From contig JBGPJC010000062.1 in NCBI GenBank assembly GCA_041485165.1, positions 1 to 23,239 on the forward strand: DNA of 23,239 nucleotides, given 5' to 3'. Positions within the stretch are counted from its first letter, which is position 1. Every line of letters begins with the position of its first letter. The notes under the pieces were generated by a model. That model saw only the letters and a program-made list of their open reading frames with translations, did no database searches and was not told the DNA's origin. Made by a program: the position numbers and the translations under genes. This stretch comes from JAAFGT01 sp041485165 (GTDB lineage: Bacteria; Acidobacteriota; Terriglobia; Acidiferrales; UBA7541). Of the stretch, positions 6,559 to 14,546 are shown piece by piece.

Positions 6559-8499
6559 TCAGTTCGGCCGCTTGCTTTCGTCCACGTCCACGTACTCGGC
6601 GTCGATCACCTCGTCCTTGGCCTTGGAGCCTGCGGGTTCGCTTGCCGCTCCAGCCTGCCCAGCCGCCGCGCCCGCTGCCGCCCCGGCTTGCGATTCGGTT
6701 CCGGCACGGTAGAGCGCTTCGGCCAGGCGGTGCGAGGCGCGCGTGAGCGTCTCCACCGTGGAGTTGATGCCCTCGACGGCGCCATCGGCCAGCGCTTTCT
6801 TGGTGGCTTCGATGGCCTCTTCCGCGGCGCGAATATCCGCCTCTGGGAGCTTCTCGCGGTTTTCGCGGATCAGTTTCTCTGTCTGGTAGACCAGATTGTC
6901 GCCGCGGTTGCGGGCCTCGATTTCCTCCAGGTGTTTCTTGTCCTCCGCGGCGTGGGAATCGGCCTCGCCGCGCATGCGCTCGGCCTCTTCCTTGCTTAGC
7001 CCGGTCGAGGCGGTGATGGTGATTTTTTGCTCCTTGTTGGTGGCCTTGTCTTTGGCGGTGACGTTCAGGATGCCGTTGGCGTCGATGTCGAAAGTCACCT
7101 CGATCTGCGGGACTCCGCGCGGGGCCGAGGGGAGCCCGATCAGGTGAAACTTGCCCAGCGTGCGGTTGTCCTTAGCCAGCGGGCGCTCGCCCTGCATGAC
7201 GTGGATCTCCACCGAGGTTTGGCTGTCCGACGCGGTCGAATAGGTATCCGACTTTCGTGTCGGGATGGTGGTGTTGCGCTGGATCATCGTGGTCATCACG
7301 CCGCCCAGCGTCTCCACGCCAAGAGACAGCGGAGTGACGTCGAGCAACAGGATGTCCTTCACCTCGCCGCCCAGCACACCCCCCTGGATAGCCGCGCCCA
7401 CGGCCACAACTTCGTCGGGGTTGACGCCCTTGTGCGGCTCTTTGCCGCCGAAGAGCTCCTTTACGATCTGCTGCACCCGCGGGATGCGCGTCGAGCCGCC
7501 CACCAGCACGACTTCGTCGATCTTGTCCGCGCCCAGACCGGAATCCGAGAGCGCCTGCTTCACCGGGGCAACGGTGCGTTGCAGGATGTCTTCCATCAAG
7601 CGTTCGAGCTGTGAGCGGGTCAGCTTCACCGCCAGGTGCTTGGGCCCGGAGGCGTTGGCGGTGATAAAGGGCAAGTTGATCTCCGTCTCGACTACCTGCG
7701 AGAGCTCGCACTTGGCTTTCTCCGCGGCTTCCTTCAGGCGCTGGGTGGCCATGCGGTCCTTGCTCAGGTCGATGCCCTGGTCCTTGTTGAACTCGGCCAC
7801 CAGGTGCTCCATGATGCGATGGTCAATGTCGTCGCCGCCCAGGTGGGTGTCGCCGGCAGTGGCTTTTACTTCCACCACGCCCTCGCCGACTTCGAGGATG
7901 GAGATGTCAAAAGTACCGCCGCCCAGGTCGTAGACGGCAATGGTCTCGTCTTTCTTTTTGTCCAGGCCATAGGCCAGCGCCGCCGCAGTGGGCTCGTTGA
8001 TGATGCGCAGCACTTCCAGGCCGGCGATTTCGCCCGCCTGTTTTGTGGCCTGGCGCTGGCTATCGTTGAAATAAGCCGGGACGGTGATGACCGCCTTGGT
8101 CACCTTCTCCCCCAGGAAGTCTTCGGCGGCGCCCTTCAGCTTTTGCAGGATCATCGCCGAGATCTGCTCGGGGGTGTAGGGCTTGCCGGCGATTTCAACG
8201 CGGGCGTGGTTGTCGTTGCCACCCACAATCTTGTAGGGTACGCGCTTGGTTTCCTCGCGCACTTCGTCGGCGCGGCGTCCCATGAAGCGCTTGATCGAAT
8301 ATACGGTGTTCTCGGGGTTGGTCACCGCCTGGCGCTTAGCCACTTGGCCGACCAGACGCTCGTCGGACTTGGTGATGCCGACGACGGAAGGAGTGGTGCG
8401 GCCCCCTTCCTGGTTGGGGATGACCACAGGCTCGCCGCCCTGCATTACGGCGACGACCGAGTTGGTAGTGCCCAGATCAATCCCAATAATCTTGCTCAT
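6559..8499 (-). CDS. dnaK: Molecular chaperone DnaK (Hsp70)
   Basis: A 646-aa Hsp70. The nucleotide-binding domain shows IIGIDLGTTNS at the N-terminus, AVITVPAYFNDSQRQATKQA, the phosphate-2 loop VYDLGGGTFDISI, and the adenosine motif VVLVGGSTRIPRVQ. The interdomain linker VKDILLLDVTPLSLG is present, then the beta-sandwich substrate domain, helical lid, a Gly/Ala/Gln-rich segment and a terminal DEVIDAEYVDVDE. Length is typical. ATG 8499 is the start (MSKIIGID) with AGAGGAG 8-9 bases upstream; the open frame to 8622 is leader DNA that includes the promoter. It is first in a four-gene operon and is expected to be heat-induced by release of HspR from the operator at 8572-8592. Confidence 0.98.
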   Translation of the reverse strand: MSKIIGIDLGTTNSVVAVMQGGEPVVIPNQEGGRTTPSVVGITKSDERLVGQVAKRQAVTNPENTVYSIKRFMGRRADEVREETKRVPYKIVGGNDNHARVEIAGKPYTPEQISAMILQKLKGAAEDFLGEKVTKAVITVPAYFNDSQRQATKQAGEIAGLEVLRIINEPTAAALAYGLDKKKDETIAVYDLGGGTFDISILEVGEGVVEVKATAGDTHLGGDDIDHRIMEHLVAEFNKDQGIDLSKDRMATQRLKEAAEKAKCELSQVVETEINLPFITANASGPKHLAVKLTRSQLERLMEDILQRTVAPVKQALSDSGLGADKIDEVVLVGGSTRIPRVQQIVKELFGGKEPHKGVNPDEVVAVGAAIQGGVLGGEVKDILLLDVTPLSLGVETLGGVMTTMIQRNTTIPTRKSDTYSTASDSQTSVEIHVMQGERPLAKDNRTLGKFHLIGLPSAPRGVPQIEVTFDIDANGILNVTAKDKATNKEQKITITASTGLSKEEAERMRGEADSHAAEDKKHLEEIEARNRGDNLVYQTEKLIRENREKLPEADIRAAEEAIEATKKALADGAVEGINSTVETLTRASHRLAEALYRAGTESQAGAAAGAAAGQAGAASEPAGSKAKDEVIDAEYVDVDESKRPN

Positions 8500-8562
8500 G
8501 ACAAGGCTCCTCTTGAGTAGCGGGCCGTCGAAAAGTGCGGGGGCGGCCTCGAATACGTGGGC

Positions 8563-8591
8563 AGTATATATCTTGAGTCTATCATTGTCAA
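8563..8591 (-). promoter_or_regulatory. Sigma70-type promoter of the dnaK operon
   Basis: On the minus strand, TTGACA (8591-8586) and TATACT (8568-8563) are separated by exactly 17 bases. The -35 is a perfect match and the -10 matches five of six. The predicted start is near 8556, giving a leader of about 57 bases to the dnaK ATG. This is by far the strongest promoter in the window. Confidence 0.85.
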
Positions 8592-8592
8592 G
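8572..8592. promoter_or_regulatory. HAIR-like HspR operator
   Basis: CTTGAGT (8572-8578), 7 bases, TGTCAAG (8586-8592). The known HAIR consensus is CTTGAGT-N7-ACTCAAG, so one arm is perfect and the other differs at two positions, exactly where it must also serve as TTGACA. It spans the -35 box and most of the spacer of the dnaK promoter, so binding should exclude RNA polymerase. The cognate hspR is the last gene of the operon. Confidence 0.85.
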
Positions 8593-8847
8593 TTTTTGAT
8601 TCCGCTCAAGAGTCAGCCGCAACTTGTTATTTATGAGTAGCTTAGAATTGAGGGACTGTCATTCTTGCCGGTGCGATGCCGAAGCTGGCCGCCGATAGCT
8701 CATCTTGGCTTTGGAAGTCGCCAAGGGGCAGCTTGCGCCACGGATTGCGCGGCGAAAAAGACGAATGAGCGCAAAACTGCGATAGACTGGACGCCATCAA
8801 ACATCGCAGAGGCTGCAAACTCGATGGCAGACCAGGTTGGGAGAAAG

Positions 8848-9537
8848 ATGCGCGTGAATAAACTGACAGCGTGGTTGGCGTGCGCAGTTCTGCTCGGTGT
8901 GGGTCCAATGCTGCTGGCCGGCGGGCAGACCGGTTCGCCGCCGGCAAAGAAATCCAAAGCCCCGACGAAGGCTTCGACCAAGAAGCCGCCAGTTCCCGAT
9001 GACACGCCGCCGAACAAGGCCCTGGGATCGAAGACCGCGCCGATCACTTTGGAAGTCTTCAGCGATTACCAGTGCCCGGCGTGCAAGCAACTTTATCTGG
9101 ACACGCTGCGGCCGCTGATCGACAACTATGTCTCGACGGGAAAGGTCTACCTGATCCATCGCGATTACCCGCTGCAAATGCACCAGTATTCGCGCGAGGC
9201 TGCGCGCCTGGCCAATGCCGCCGGCCGGCTGGGCAGGTTTGAAAAGGTGGACGCGCAGCTTTATTCCCGGCAGGAATCGTGGGAGAAAGACGGCAACCTG
9301 GAAGGAGCGCTGGCCACGGTGCTCTCGCCTGCGGAGTTAAAGCGTGTGCGCGAGCTGGCCAAGAGCGGCAAGATGGACCCGTTCATCGAGAGCGACCTGG
9401 CGCTGGGGCAATCAAGAAATGTGAACCAGACACCGGCGATGTTCGTCAGCCATCAGGGGCAGCTTTATCCACTGCCTGCCGGGGTGGTGACCTATTCGCT
9501 GTTGAAGCGCTTCCTCGACGAGCTGCTGCACCAATAA
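8848..9537 (+). CDS. Secreted DsbA-like thioredoxin-fold protein (CPAC active site)
   Basis: A 229-aa predicted extracytoplasmic thiol oxidoreductase. The N-terminus (RVNKLT, then a hydrophobic run to residue 24) is a signal peptide or anchor. A Lys/Pro/Thr-rich linker (about 30-58) leads into a DsbA/thioredoxin_4 domain: ITLEVFSDYQCPACKQLY with the CPAC pair Cys76/Cys79, a helical insert, and NQTPAMFVS holding the cis-proline. ATG 8848 is chosen over the in-frame ATG 8824 because GGGAG lies just upstream and the signal peptide then begins properly. The MauE-like gene starts 10 bases after its stop, so they are probably co-transcribed as a redox pair. Whether it forms, isomerises or reduces disulfides cannot be decided. 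Confidence 0.88.
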   Translation: MRVNKLTAWLACAVLLGVGPMLLAGGQTGSPPAKKSKAPTKASTKKPPVPDDTPPNKALGSKTAPITLEVFSDYQCPACKQLYLDTLRPLIDNYVSTGKVYLIHRDYPLQMHQYSREAARLANAAGRLGRFEKVDAQLYSRQESWEKDGNLEGALATVLSPAELKRVRELAKSGKMDPFIESDLALGQSRNVNQTPAMFVSHQGQLYPLPAGVVTYSLLKRFLDELLHQ

Positions 9538-9547
9538 TGGCCGGCGG

Positions 9548-10030
9548 ATGACCATCAGCAAAATACTTCTGCGCACGGGAGGAGCGGCGCTGGGAGCGGT
9601 ATTTCTCTACGCCGCTTACACCAAGTTGCGCGTCTCTTTCATCCTGTTCGCCATGGCCATTGACTCGTACAAGCTGTTGCCGGAGTGGGCCGCGCTCTGG
9701 CTGGCGCGCGCGCTGCCGTGGTTTGAGCTGCTGCTGGGACTCGCGCTGTTGAGCGGCATCCTGCTGCGCTACACTGCGGCCGTAGCCAGCGCGCTGCTGG
9801 CGGTGTTCTTCGCCGTGATGGTGCGGTCCTACCTGCTGGGGCAGCAGATCAATTGCGGGTGTTTCGGCCTCGGCGAGGCGCTCAGCCCAAAGACCCTGGC
9901 CCGCGATGCCGCGCTGCTGGGATTGTCGCTGGCGGTTACTGTCGGCGCGTTTCTGATGAAGCGGGCCAACACCGTCCTCGCGGCCGGTTCCGCGCCGGCC
10001 AGCACCATGGCGGAAACGCAGCCTGAATAG
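9548..10030 (+). CDS. MauE/DoxX-like integral membrane protein
   Basis: A 160-aa protein with about four hydrophobic segments (roughly 8-24, 55-75, 76-95 and 120-138) and the CGCFG motif at 103-107, typical of the MauE/DoxX-related family. In methylamine utilisation MauE works with the thioredoxin-like MauD in maturing a disulfide-rich enzyme subunit. Here the partner would be the DsbA-like protein encoded 10 bases upstream, with the Cys103/Cys105 pair as a candidate for exchanging electrons with it. No methylamine dehydrogenase gene is present, so the mau role itself does not carry over. The C-terminal tail (140-160) is soluble. The FmdE-like gene begins 11 bases after the stop. Confidence 0.85.
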   Translation: MTISKILLRTGGAALGAVFLYAAYTKLRVSFILFAMAIDSYKLLPEWAALWLARALPWFELLLGLALLSGILLRYTAAVASALLAVFFAVMVRSYLLGQQINCGCFGLGEALSPKTLARDAALLGLSLAVTVGAFLMKRANTVLAAGSAPASTMAETQPE

Positions 10031-10041
10031 GAGCGTGCCCT

Positions 10042-10620
10042 GTGAAGACACTCGATGAGTATCTGCTGCTGGCCGGTCAGGCCCACGGCCACCTGTGCGC
10101 AGGGCAAGTGCTGGGCGTGCGTCTGGCGATGCTCGGCCTGCGCGAGTTGGGCATCGAAGACCCGGTGGCGGAGCGCAAGCGCCTGGTCACCTACGTGGAG
10201 ATTGACCGCTGTGTCACCGACGCCGTAGCGCTGGTGGCCCACTGCCGGCTGGGCAAGCGCAGCCTGAAGTTTTTGGACTGGGGCAAGGTAGCGGCCACCT
10301 TCGTAGATCTGAAGACCAACCGCGCCATCCGCGTGGCGGCGAAGGAAAGCTCCAAGCAGCGCGCCCGGGAAATGTTTCCGGAGATGGCCAAGGACATCGG
10401 CCAGCAAAAGGCTTACGCGGTGATGCCCGAGAGCGATCTGTTTGAGACCCGCTGGTGCACGGTGGAGGTACAGCCCGAGGACCTCCCCGGATTCAAAGGG
10501 CCGCGCGTGGTCTGCGCCGAGTGCGGCGAAGGGATCAACTTCAAGCGCGAGGTGGTGGTCAACGGCCGCACGCTTTGCCGCTCGTGCTCCGGCGGCCGCT
10601 ATTTCCTGCCCCGGCCCTGA
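10042..10620 (+). CDS. FmdE-family protein with C-terminal zinc ribbon
   Basis: A 192-aa protein of the family named after subunit E of molybdenum/tungsten formylmethanofuran dehydrogenase. The N-terminal HGHLCAGQVLGVRLA (15-29, Cys19) and EIDRCVTDAV (Cys57) are the family hallmarks. A C-terminal zinc ribbon, CAEC-x17-CRSC (Cys158/161/179/182), follows. Bacterial members occur outside methanogenesis, often near molybdoenzyme genes, and their biochemical role is poorly defined. GTG 10042 is the start, with AGGAG 8-9 bases upstream. It is the third gene of a tight plus-strand cluster and is followed, after about 145 bases, by a molybdenum hydroxylase operon, so a part in cofactor handling is an attractive inference. 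Confidence 0.88.
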   Translation: MKTLDEYLLLAGQAHGHLCAGQVLGVRLAMLGLRELGIEDPVAERKRLVTYVEIDRCVTDAVALVAHCRLGKRSLKFLDWGKVAATFVDLKTNRAIRVAAKESSKQRAREMFPEMAKDIGQQKAYAVMPESDLFETRWCTVEVQPEDLPGFKGPRVVCAECGEGINFKREVVVNGRTLCRSCSGGRYFLPRP

Positions 10621-10766
10621 ACGATTCGCGTTTCGCTCTGCTTTTCCGGGGCCCGGTTCGGGGGTAAGATAGCGGTCTTAGGCGGGAGACGGAATGAGCC
10701 CGGCATCTTCAGGAAATCGTTTTTCTCTGCATCGCTCCACTCATGTTGCATTCCGGAGGTGTGCGC

Positions 10767-11435
10767 ATGGCCGATGACAATCCTCGCCGCCCTGATGGTG
10801 GCCCGGGAGAGCCAGTCCCGGATGAGACGGCGCCCACTTCCCGCGTCACGCGCCGCAGATTCCTGAAAGGCGCGGGCGTAGTAATCTCCGTGCCGGTGCT
10901 GATCGGCGAAGGATTCCTCGAGGCCGCGGCGGAGGACGCCAGGGTCGCCGGCCCGGGACCGGTCGCCGTCACTTTGAAGATCAACGGCGAGACCCGCAAG
11001 CTGGAGGTCGAACCGCGCGTGACGCTTCTGGACGCCCTGCGCAACCGCCTCGACCTGACCGGCGCAAAAAAAGTCTGCGATCGCGCCACCTGCGGGGCCT
11101 GCACGGTGCTGCTGGACGGCAAAGCGGTCTACTCCTGCAACGTGCTGGCCATCGAAGCCGAGGGCCGCGACATCCAGACGATTGAAGGTCTGGCGCAAGG
11201 CGGCGCGCTGCACCCGGTCTCCGCCGCGTTCGTCACCCATGACGCCCAGCAGTGCGGCTTCTGCACGCCGGGGTTCGTGATGGCCGCCAAGGCGTTTCTC
11301 GATCGCAATCCTGCTCCAACTTATGAGCAAGTCACCGCCGGTCTTGGCGGCAATCTGTGCCGCTGCGGCACCTACATGGGCGTGCGCGAAGCGGTGCTCG
11401 ATGCCGCGGGCCGCATGCGCGGGGGGAGGGCGTAA
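10767..11435 (+). CDS. Molybdenum hydroxylase small subunit, 2x[2Fe-2S], Tat signal (XDH/aldehyde oxidoreductase family)
   Basis: A 222-aa iron-sulfur electron-transfer subunit. The twin-arginine signal TRRRFLKGAG (about 28-37) with a hydrophobic stretch implies export across the inner membrane. The plant-ferredoxin-like cluster is bound by Cys104/109/112/124 (CDRATCGAC...YSC); the second cluster by Cys163/166 (CGFCTPG) and Cys198/200 (CRCGTY). This layout resembles PaoA/YagT of the E. coli periplasmic aldehyde oxidoreductase. ATG 10767 is chosen because a perfect GGAGGT lies 6 bases upstream; the in-frame ATG 10743 has none. A weak promoter may lie at 10642-10670 (TTTTCC-N17-TAAGAT). The TAA overlaps the next ATG by one base. 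Confidence 0.95.
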   Translation: MADDNPRRPDGGPGEPVPDETAPTSRVTRRRFLKGAGVVISVPVLIGEGFLEAAAEDARVAGPGPVAVTLKINGETRKLEVEPRVTLLDALRNRLDLTGAKKVCDRATCGACTVLLDGKAVYSCNVLAIEAEGRDIQTIEGLAQGGALHPVSAAFVTHDAQQCGFCTPGFVMAAKAFLDRNPAPTYEQVTAGLGGNLCRCGTYMGVREAVLDAAGRMRGGRA

Positions 11436-13564
11436 TGGCTGACTATCACTGGCCACCGGCAGAAAAGCGCAGCCTGATCGGCAAGAGCTTCACGCGCCTG
11501 GACGGCCCAGCCAAGTCCTCCGGCCGGGCAAAGTACAGCCTGGACATCAACCGGCCCGGCATGCTGTACGGCAAGATGATTTTTTCGCCGTATGCGCACG
11601 CCAAGGTGAAGAGCATTGATACCAGCGCCGCGGAGAAAATGCCCGGCGTCCGCGCGGTGCAGGTGATGTACGGGCCCGGCCAGGAAGTGCAGTGGGCGGG
11701 GCAGGAAATCGTGGCCATCGCCGCAGAGACCGAAGAGCAGGCGCGGGACGCAGCTCGTGCCATTGTGGTCGAGTGTGAAATTTTGCCGCACCTGGTGGGC
11801 GACGTCCCGCCGGGAAAGGCCGGCGCGGACCGCTCCAAGCCTTCCGCCGAGCAGGTGGTGGGCGACCCCGAGGCATCCTTCAAGCTGGCCGACGCCATTG
11901 TCGAGCAAACTTACGGCAGCGCAGTGATCGCTCATTGCTGCCTCGAGCCGCACGGCTCGGCGGCGGAGTGGGACGGCGACAACCTCACCGTCTGGGCTTC
12001 GACGCAGAATGTTTCCGGCCTGGTGAAGGAATATTCCGACGCGTTGAAAATCCCCGCTGCCAATGTGCGCATCCTCACCGCCTACATGGGCGGCGGATTT
12101 GGCAGCAAGTTCCCTGCCGACACCTGGGGCATCGCCTGCGCGCAACTTGCCAAAAAAGCCGGGCGCGCGGTGAAGATGCTCCTGGAGCGCGACCAGGAAA
12201 TCATGGTGGCGGGCTCGCGGCCTTCCATCCACGCTGTGGTCAAAGTTGGCGCGAAGAAAGACGGGACGATTGTCGCCTGGAAGTCGGAGTCCTGGGGCAC
12301 TGCGGGCGTAGGCGTCGCGGGGAGTCCCAACCTGCCCTACGTCCTCAAGATCTCGAACCGCAGCGTGCGGCACACGGTGGTTTCCACCAACACCGGCCCG
12401 GCGCGCGCCTGGCGGGCGCCCAACCATCCGCAATCGTGCCTCATCACCATGGCCGCGCTCGACGATCTGGCCGCGGCGGTGTCCATGGACCCGCTGGAAT
12501 TCTTCCTCAAGAACCTGAACTTCGCCGACCGCTTCGGAGAAGTCTATCGCCAGGAGCTGCTCAAGGCTGCGGAGATGATGGAGTGGAAGAAGAAATGGCA
12601 CCCGCGCGGGCAGATGTCTCCCGGCTCCGTGCAGCGCGGCGTAGGGCTTGCGTTGCACACCTGGGGCGGGGGCGGCCACCAGAGCAATTGCAATTGCGTT
12701 ATCCATCCTGACGGCTCGGTCGAAATCAGCCTGGCCAGCCAGGACCTGGGGACAGGCACGCGGACGGTCATCGCCATCGTTGCCGCGGAGACCCTGGGTC
12801 TGACGATCGAAGCAGTCCAGGTGAACCTCGGAGACAGCCGCTACCCGGCATCAGGCGGGTCCGGCGGATCAACGACGGTTGGCGGTGTCAGCTCCTCAAC
12901 ACGCCGCGCGGCCACCAATGCACTCAACGAGCTGCTCGACAAAGTGGCCGAATCGCTCGCAGCCAAGGCGGACGACTTGGAAGCCGTCGGCGGGCAGATC
13001 CGCGTGAAGAGCGATCCTTCGCGCTCGCTCACATGGAAGCAGGCCTGCGCCAAGCTGGCCACAACTTCCATCACCGCTTCCGGCGCAACCACGCGGGACC
13101 TGATCTCCAGCGGCGTGGGCGGCGTGCAGATGGCCGAAGTCAGCGTGGACATGGAGACCGGCCAGGTAAGAATGGAGAAGATGGTGGCGGTGCAGGACTG
13201 CGGCCTGGTCATCAACACCAAGACCGCGAAGAGCCAGGTGTACGGAGCCTTCGTCATGGGCATCACCTACGCGCTGCACGAAGAGAAAATCATGGACGAG
13301 CAGACCGGGCGCTGCCTGAACCCGGACATGGAGTTCTACAAGCTGGCTGGGCTGGCCGACATCGGCGAGTTCGTCGTGCACATGATGACCGGCCCGGGCT
13401 ACGACGAGCGCGGCGTCATCGGCCTGGGCGAGCCTCCGGTGGTCTCACCGGGTGCGGCGATTTCCAACGCCGTGGCCAATGCCATCGGCGTTCGCGTCCC
13501 GCGGCTGCCCATCACTCCGGATAAAGTGCTGGCCGCGCTCGAGGCGAAAGGAGCGAAAGCGTAA
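11435..13564 (+). CDS. Molybdenum hydroxylase large subunit, Mo-cofactor binding (XDH family)
   Basis: A 709-aa catalytic subunit of the xanthine dehydrogenase family. The N-terminal a/b hammerhead domain includes GKSFTRLDGPAKSSGRAKY. Cofactor-binding segments follow: AYMGGGFGSKF (about 216-226), ARAWRAPNHPQS, SQDLGTGTRT, GGSGGSTTVGG, and the C-terminal GLGEPPVV with the presumed base Glu near 666. The family hydroxylates aldehydes or N-heterocycles with water as oxygen source; the substrate is not predictable here. It has no signal of its own, so it is probably co-exported with the Tat-bearing small subunit. At 709 aa it is normal for separate-subunit enzymes. Start (TAATG) and stop both overlap neighbours by one base, implying translational coupling and fixed stoichiometry. 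Confidence 0.95.
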   Translation: MADYHWPPAEKRSLIGKSFTRLDGPAKSSGRAKYSLDINRPGMLYGKMIFSPYAHAKVKSIDTSAAEKMPGVRAVQVMYGPGQEVQWAGQEIVAIAAETEEQARDAARAIVVECEILPHLVGDVPPGKAGADRSKPSAEQVVGDPEASFKLADAIVEQTYGSAVIAHCCLEPHGSAAEWDGDNLTVWASTQNVSGLVKEYSDALKIPAANVRILTAYMGGGFGSKFPADTWGIACAQLAKKAGRAVKMLLERDQEIMVAGSRPSIHAVVKVGAKKDGTIVAWKSESWGTAGVGVAGSPNLPYVLKISNRSVRHTVVSTNTGPARAWRAPNHPQSCLITMAALDDLAAAVSMDPLEFFLKNLNFADRFGEVYRQELLKAAEMMEWKKKWHPRGQMSPGSVQRGVGLALHTWGGGGHQSNCNCVIHPDGSVEISLASQDLGTGTRTVIAIVAAETLGLTIEAVQVNLGDSRYPASGGSGGSTTVGGVSSSTRRAATNALNELLDKVAESLAAKADDLEAVGGQIRVKSDPSRSLTWKQACAKLATTSITASGATTRDLISSGVGGVQMAEVSVDMETGQVRMEKMVAVQDCGLVINTKTAKSQVYGAFVMGITYALHEEKIMDEQTGRCLNPDMEFYKLAGLADIGEFVVHMMTGPGYDERGVIGLGEPPVVSPGAAISNAVANAIGVRVPRLPITPDKVLAALEAKGAKA

Positions 13565-14544
13565 TGGAAGCCTTCGCATACGCACGTCCCAAGACGCGAG
13601 AGGAAGCCGTCGGATTGCTCGGCCCGGGCTGGGCGGATAGCGCCGTCCTGGCCGGCGGCACCGACCTGATCAGCCTGATGAAGAATTACATTGTCTCGCC
13701 AAAGCGCCTGGTGGATATCAAGCGCATCCCCGATCTCGGCGGAGTCAAGCGAACGGGAGAAAGCATCACGCTCGGCGCGACGCTCACCCTGCAAGAGCTG
13801 GCCGACGACAAGTGGCTGCAGAGTGGATTCCGAGGCTTGGTTGAAGCTGCTGCGGGTGTGCCCTCGATGCAGATGCGCAATATGGGCACGGTGGCCGGCG
13901 ATCTCTGCCAGCGGCCGCGTTGCTGGTATTACCGCAACGGCTTCGGCCTGCTGGCGCGCGATGCCAAGGGCAAATCGCTGGTGCCGGAAGGCGACAACCG
14001 CTATCACGCCATTCTCGGCAACGAGGGACCTGCTTATTTTGTGAATCCCTCCAGCCTTGCTCCCATGCTCATCGCCCTCGACGCGAGGGCCACTATCCTG
14101 AAGCCCGGAGGCACCCGCACCATAGCGCTGGTGGAATTCTTCCGCGCGCCGAAGAGCGAAGACAAGCGAGAGATCGGCCTCGAGCCCAACGAGCTGCTGA
14201 CCGCCATTTCATTCCCGCCCGGCGGCGCGCAAAAGACCGCCACATACGAAGTCCGGGAAAAGCAGGCGCTCGATTGGCCGCTGGCCACTGCGTCCGTGGC
14301 GCTCAAGATGAGCGGCAACACGGTGACCTCGGCGCGGATCGTATTGGGACATGTGGCCCCCATCCCCTGGCGCGCCACCGCAGCGGAAGCTTTTCTCACC
14401 GGCAAGGCGCTGACCGAGGAAATTGCCGCGCAGGCCGGCGAAGCCGCCGTGCGCGGGGCCAAACCATTCAGTGGGAATAAATACAAAGTTCAGCTCGCCC
14501 GCGTGGCCGTCAAGCGGGCCCTGTTGCAGGCGGGGAGGGCGTAG
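13564..14544 (+). CDS. Molybdenum hydroxylase FAD-binding subunit (XDH family medium subunit)
   Basis: A 326-aa FAD subunit of the CoxM/XdhB/PaoB type. FAD-binding landmarks are LAGGTDLISLMK (29-40) and QMRNMGTVAGDL (103-114). A CO-dehydrogenase-flavoprotein C-terminal domain follows (about 220-322). A Cys pair at 115 and 120 in DLCQRPRCWYY matches the site where PaoB-like subunits begin their [4Fe-4S] loop, but the later cysteines of that loop are absent, so this cluster is probably not formed. Gene order is small - large - medium, unlike the small - medium - large order of E. coli paoABC. ATG 13564 overlaps the preceding TAA by one base. The 74-aa Cys-rich gene starts 2 bases after its stop. 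Confidence 0.94.
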   Translation: MEAFAYARPKTREEAVGLLGPGWADSAVLAGGTDLISLMKNYIVSPKRLVDIKRIPDLGGVKRTGESITLGATLTLQELADDKWLQSGFRGLVEAAAGVPSMQMRNMGTVAGDLCQRPRCWYYRNGFGLLARDAKGKSLVPEGDNRYHAILGNEGPAYFVNPSSLAPMLIALDARATILKPGGTRTIALVEFFRAPKSEDKREIGLEPNELLTAISFPPGGAQKTATYEVREKQALDWPLATASVALKMSGNTVTSARIVLGHVAPIPWRATAAEAFLTGKALTEEIAAQAGEAAVRGAKPFSGNKYKVQLARVAVKRALLQAGRA

Positions 14545-14546
14545 CC

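Larger units (their letters stand above)
8500..8847. other. Divergent control region between dnaK and the DsbA-like gene
   Basis: A 348-base gap. It contains the dnaK promoter and HAIR operator (8563-8592) plus extra CTTGAG half-sites at 8512-8518 and 8605-8610. The remainder, 8611-8847, holds the leader of the DsbA-like gene; TAGAAT at 8643-8648 is a possible -10 for it, but no matching -35 was found. A plus frame is open from 8665 but does not look coding before 8848. Confidence 0.6.

Noticed and set aside
8665..8847. 61-residue N-terminal extension of the DsbA-like protein
   Set aside because: It would bury the signal peptide inside the protein; ATG 8848 has a good ribosome site and starts at the signal sequence.
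11372..12706. 444-aa minus-strand frame antisense to the molybdoenzyme large subunit
   Set aside because: No motif, and the plus-strand frame has complete molybdenum hydroxylase signatures.
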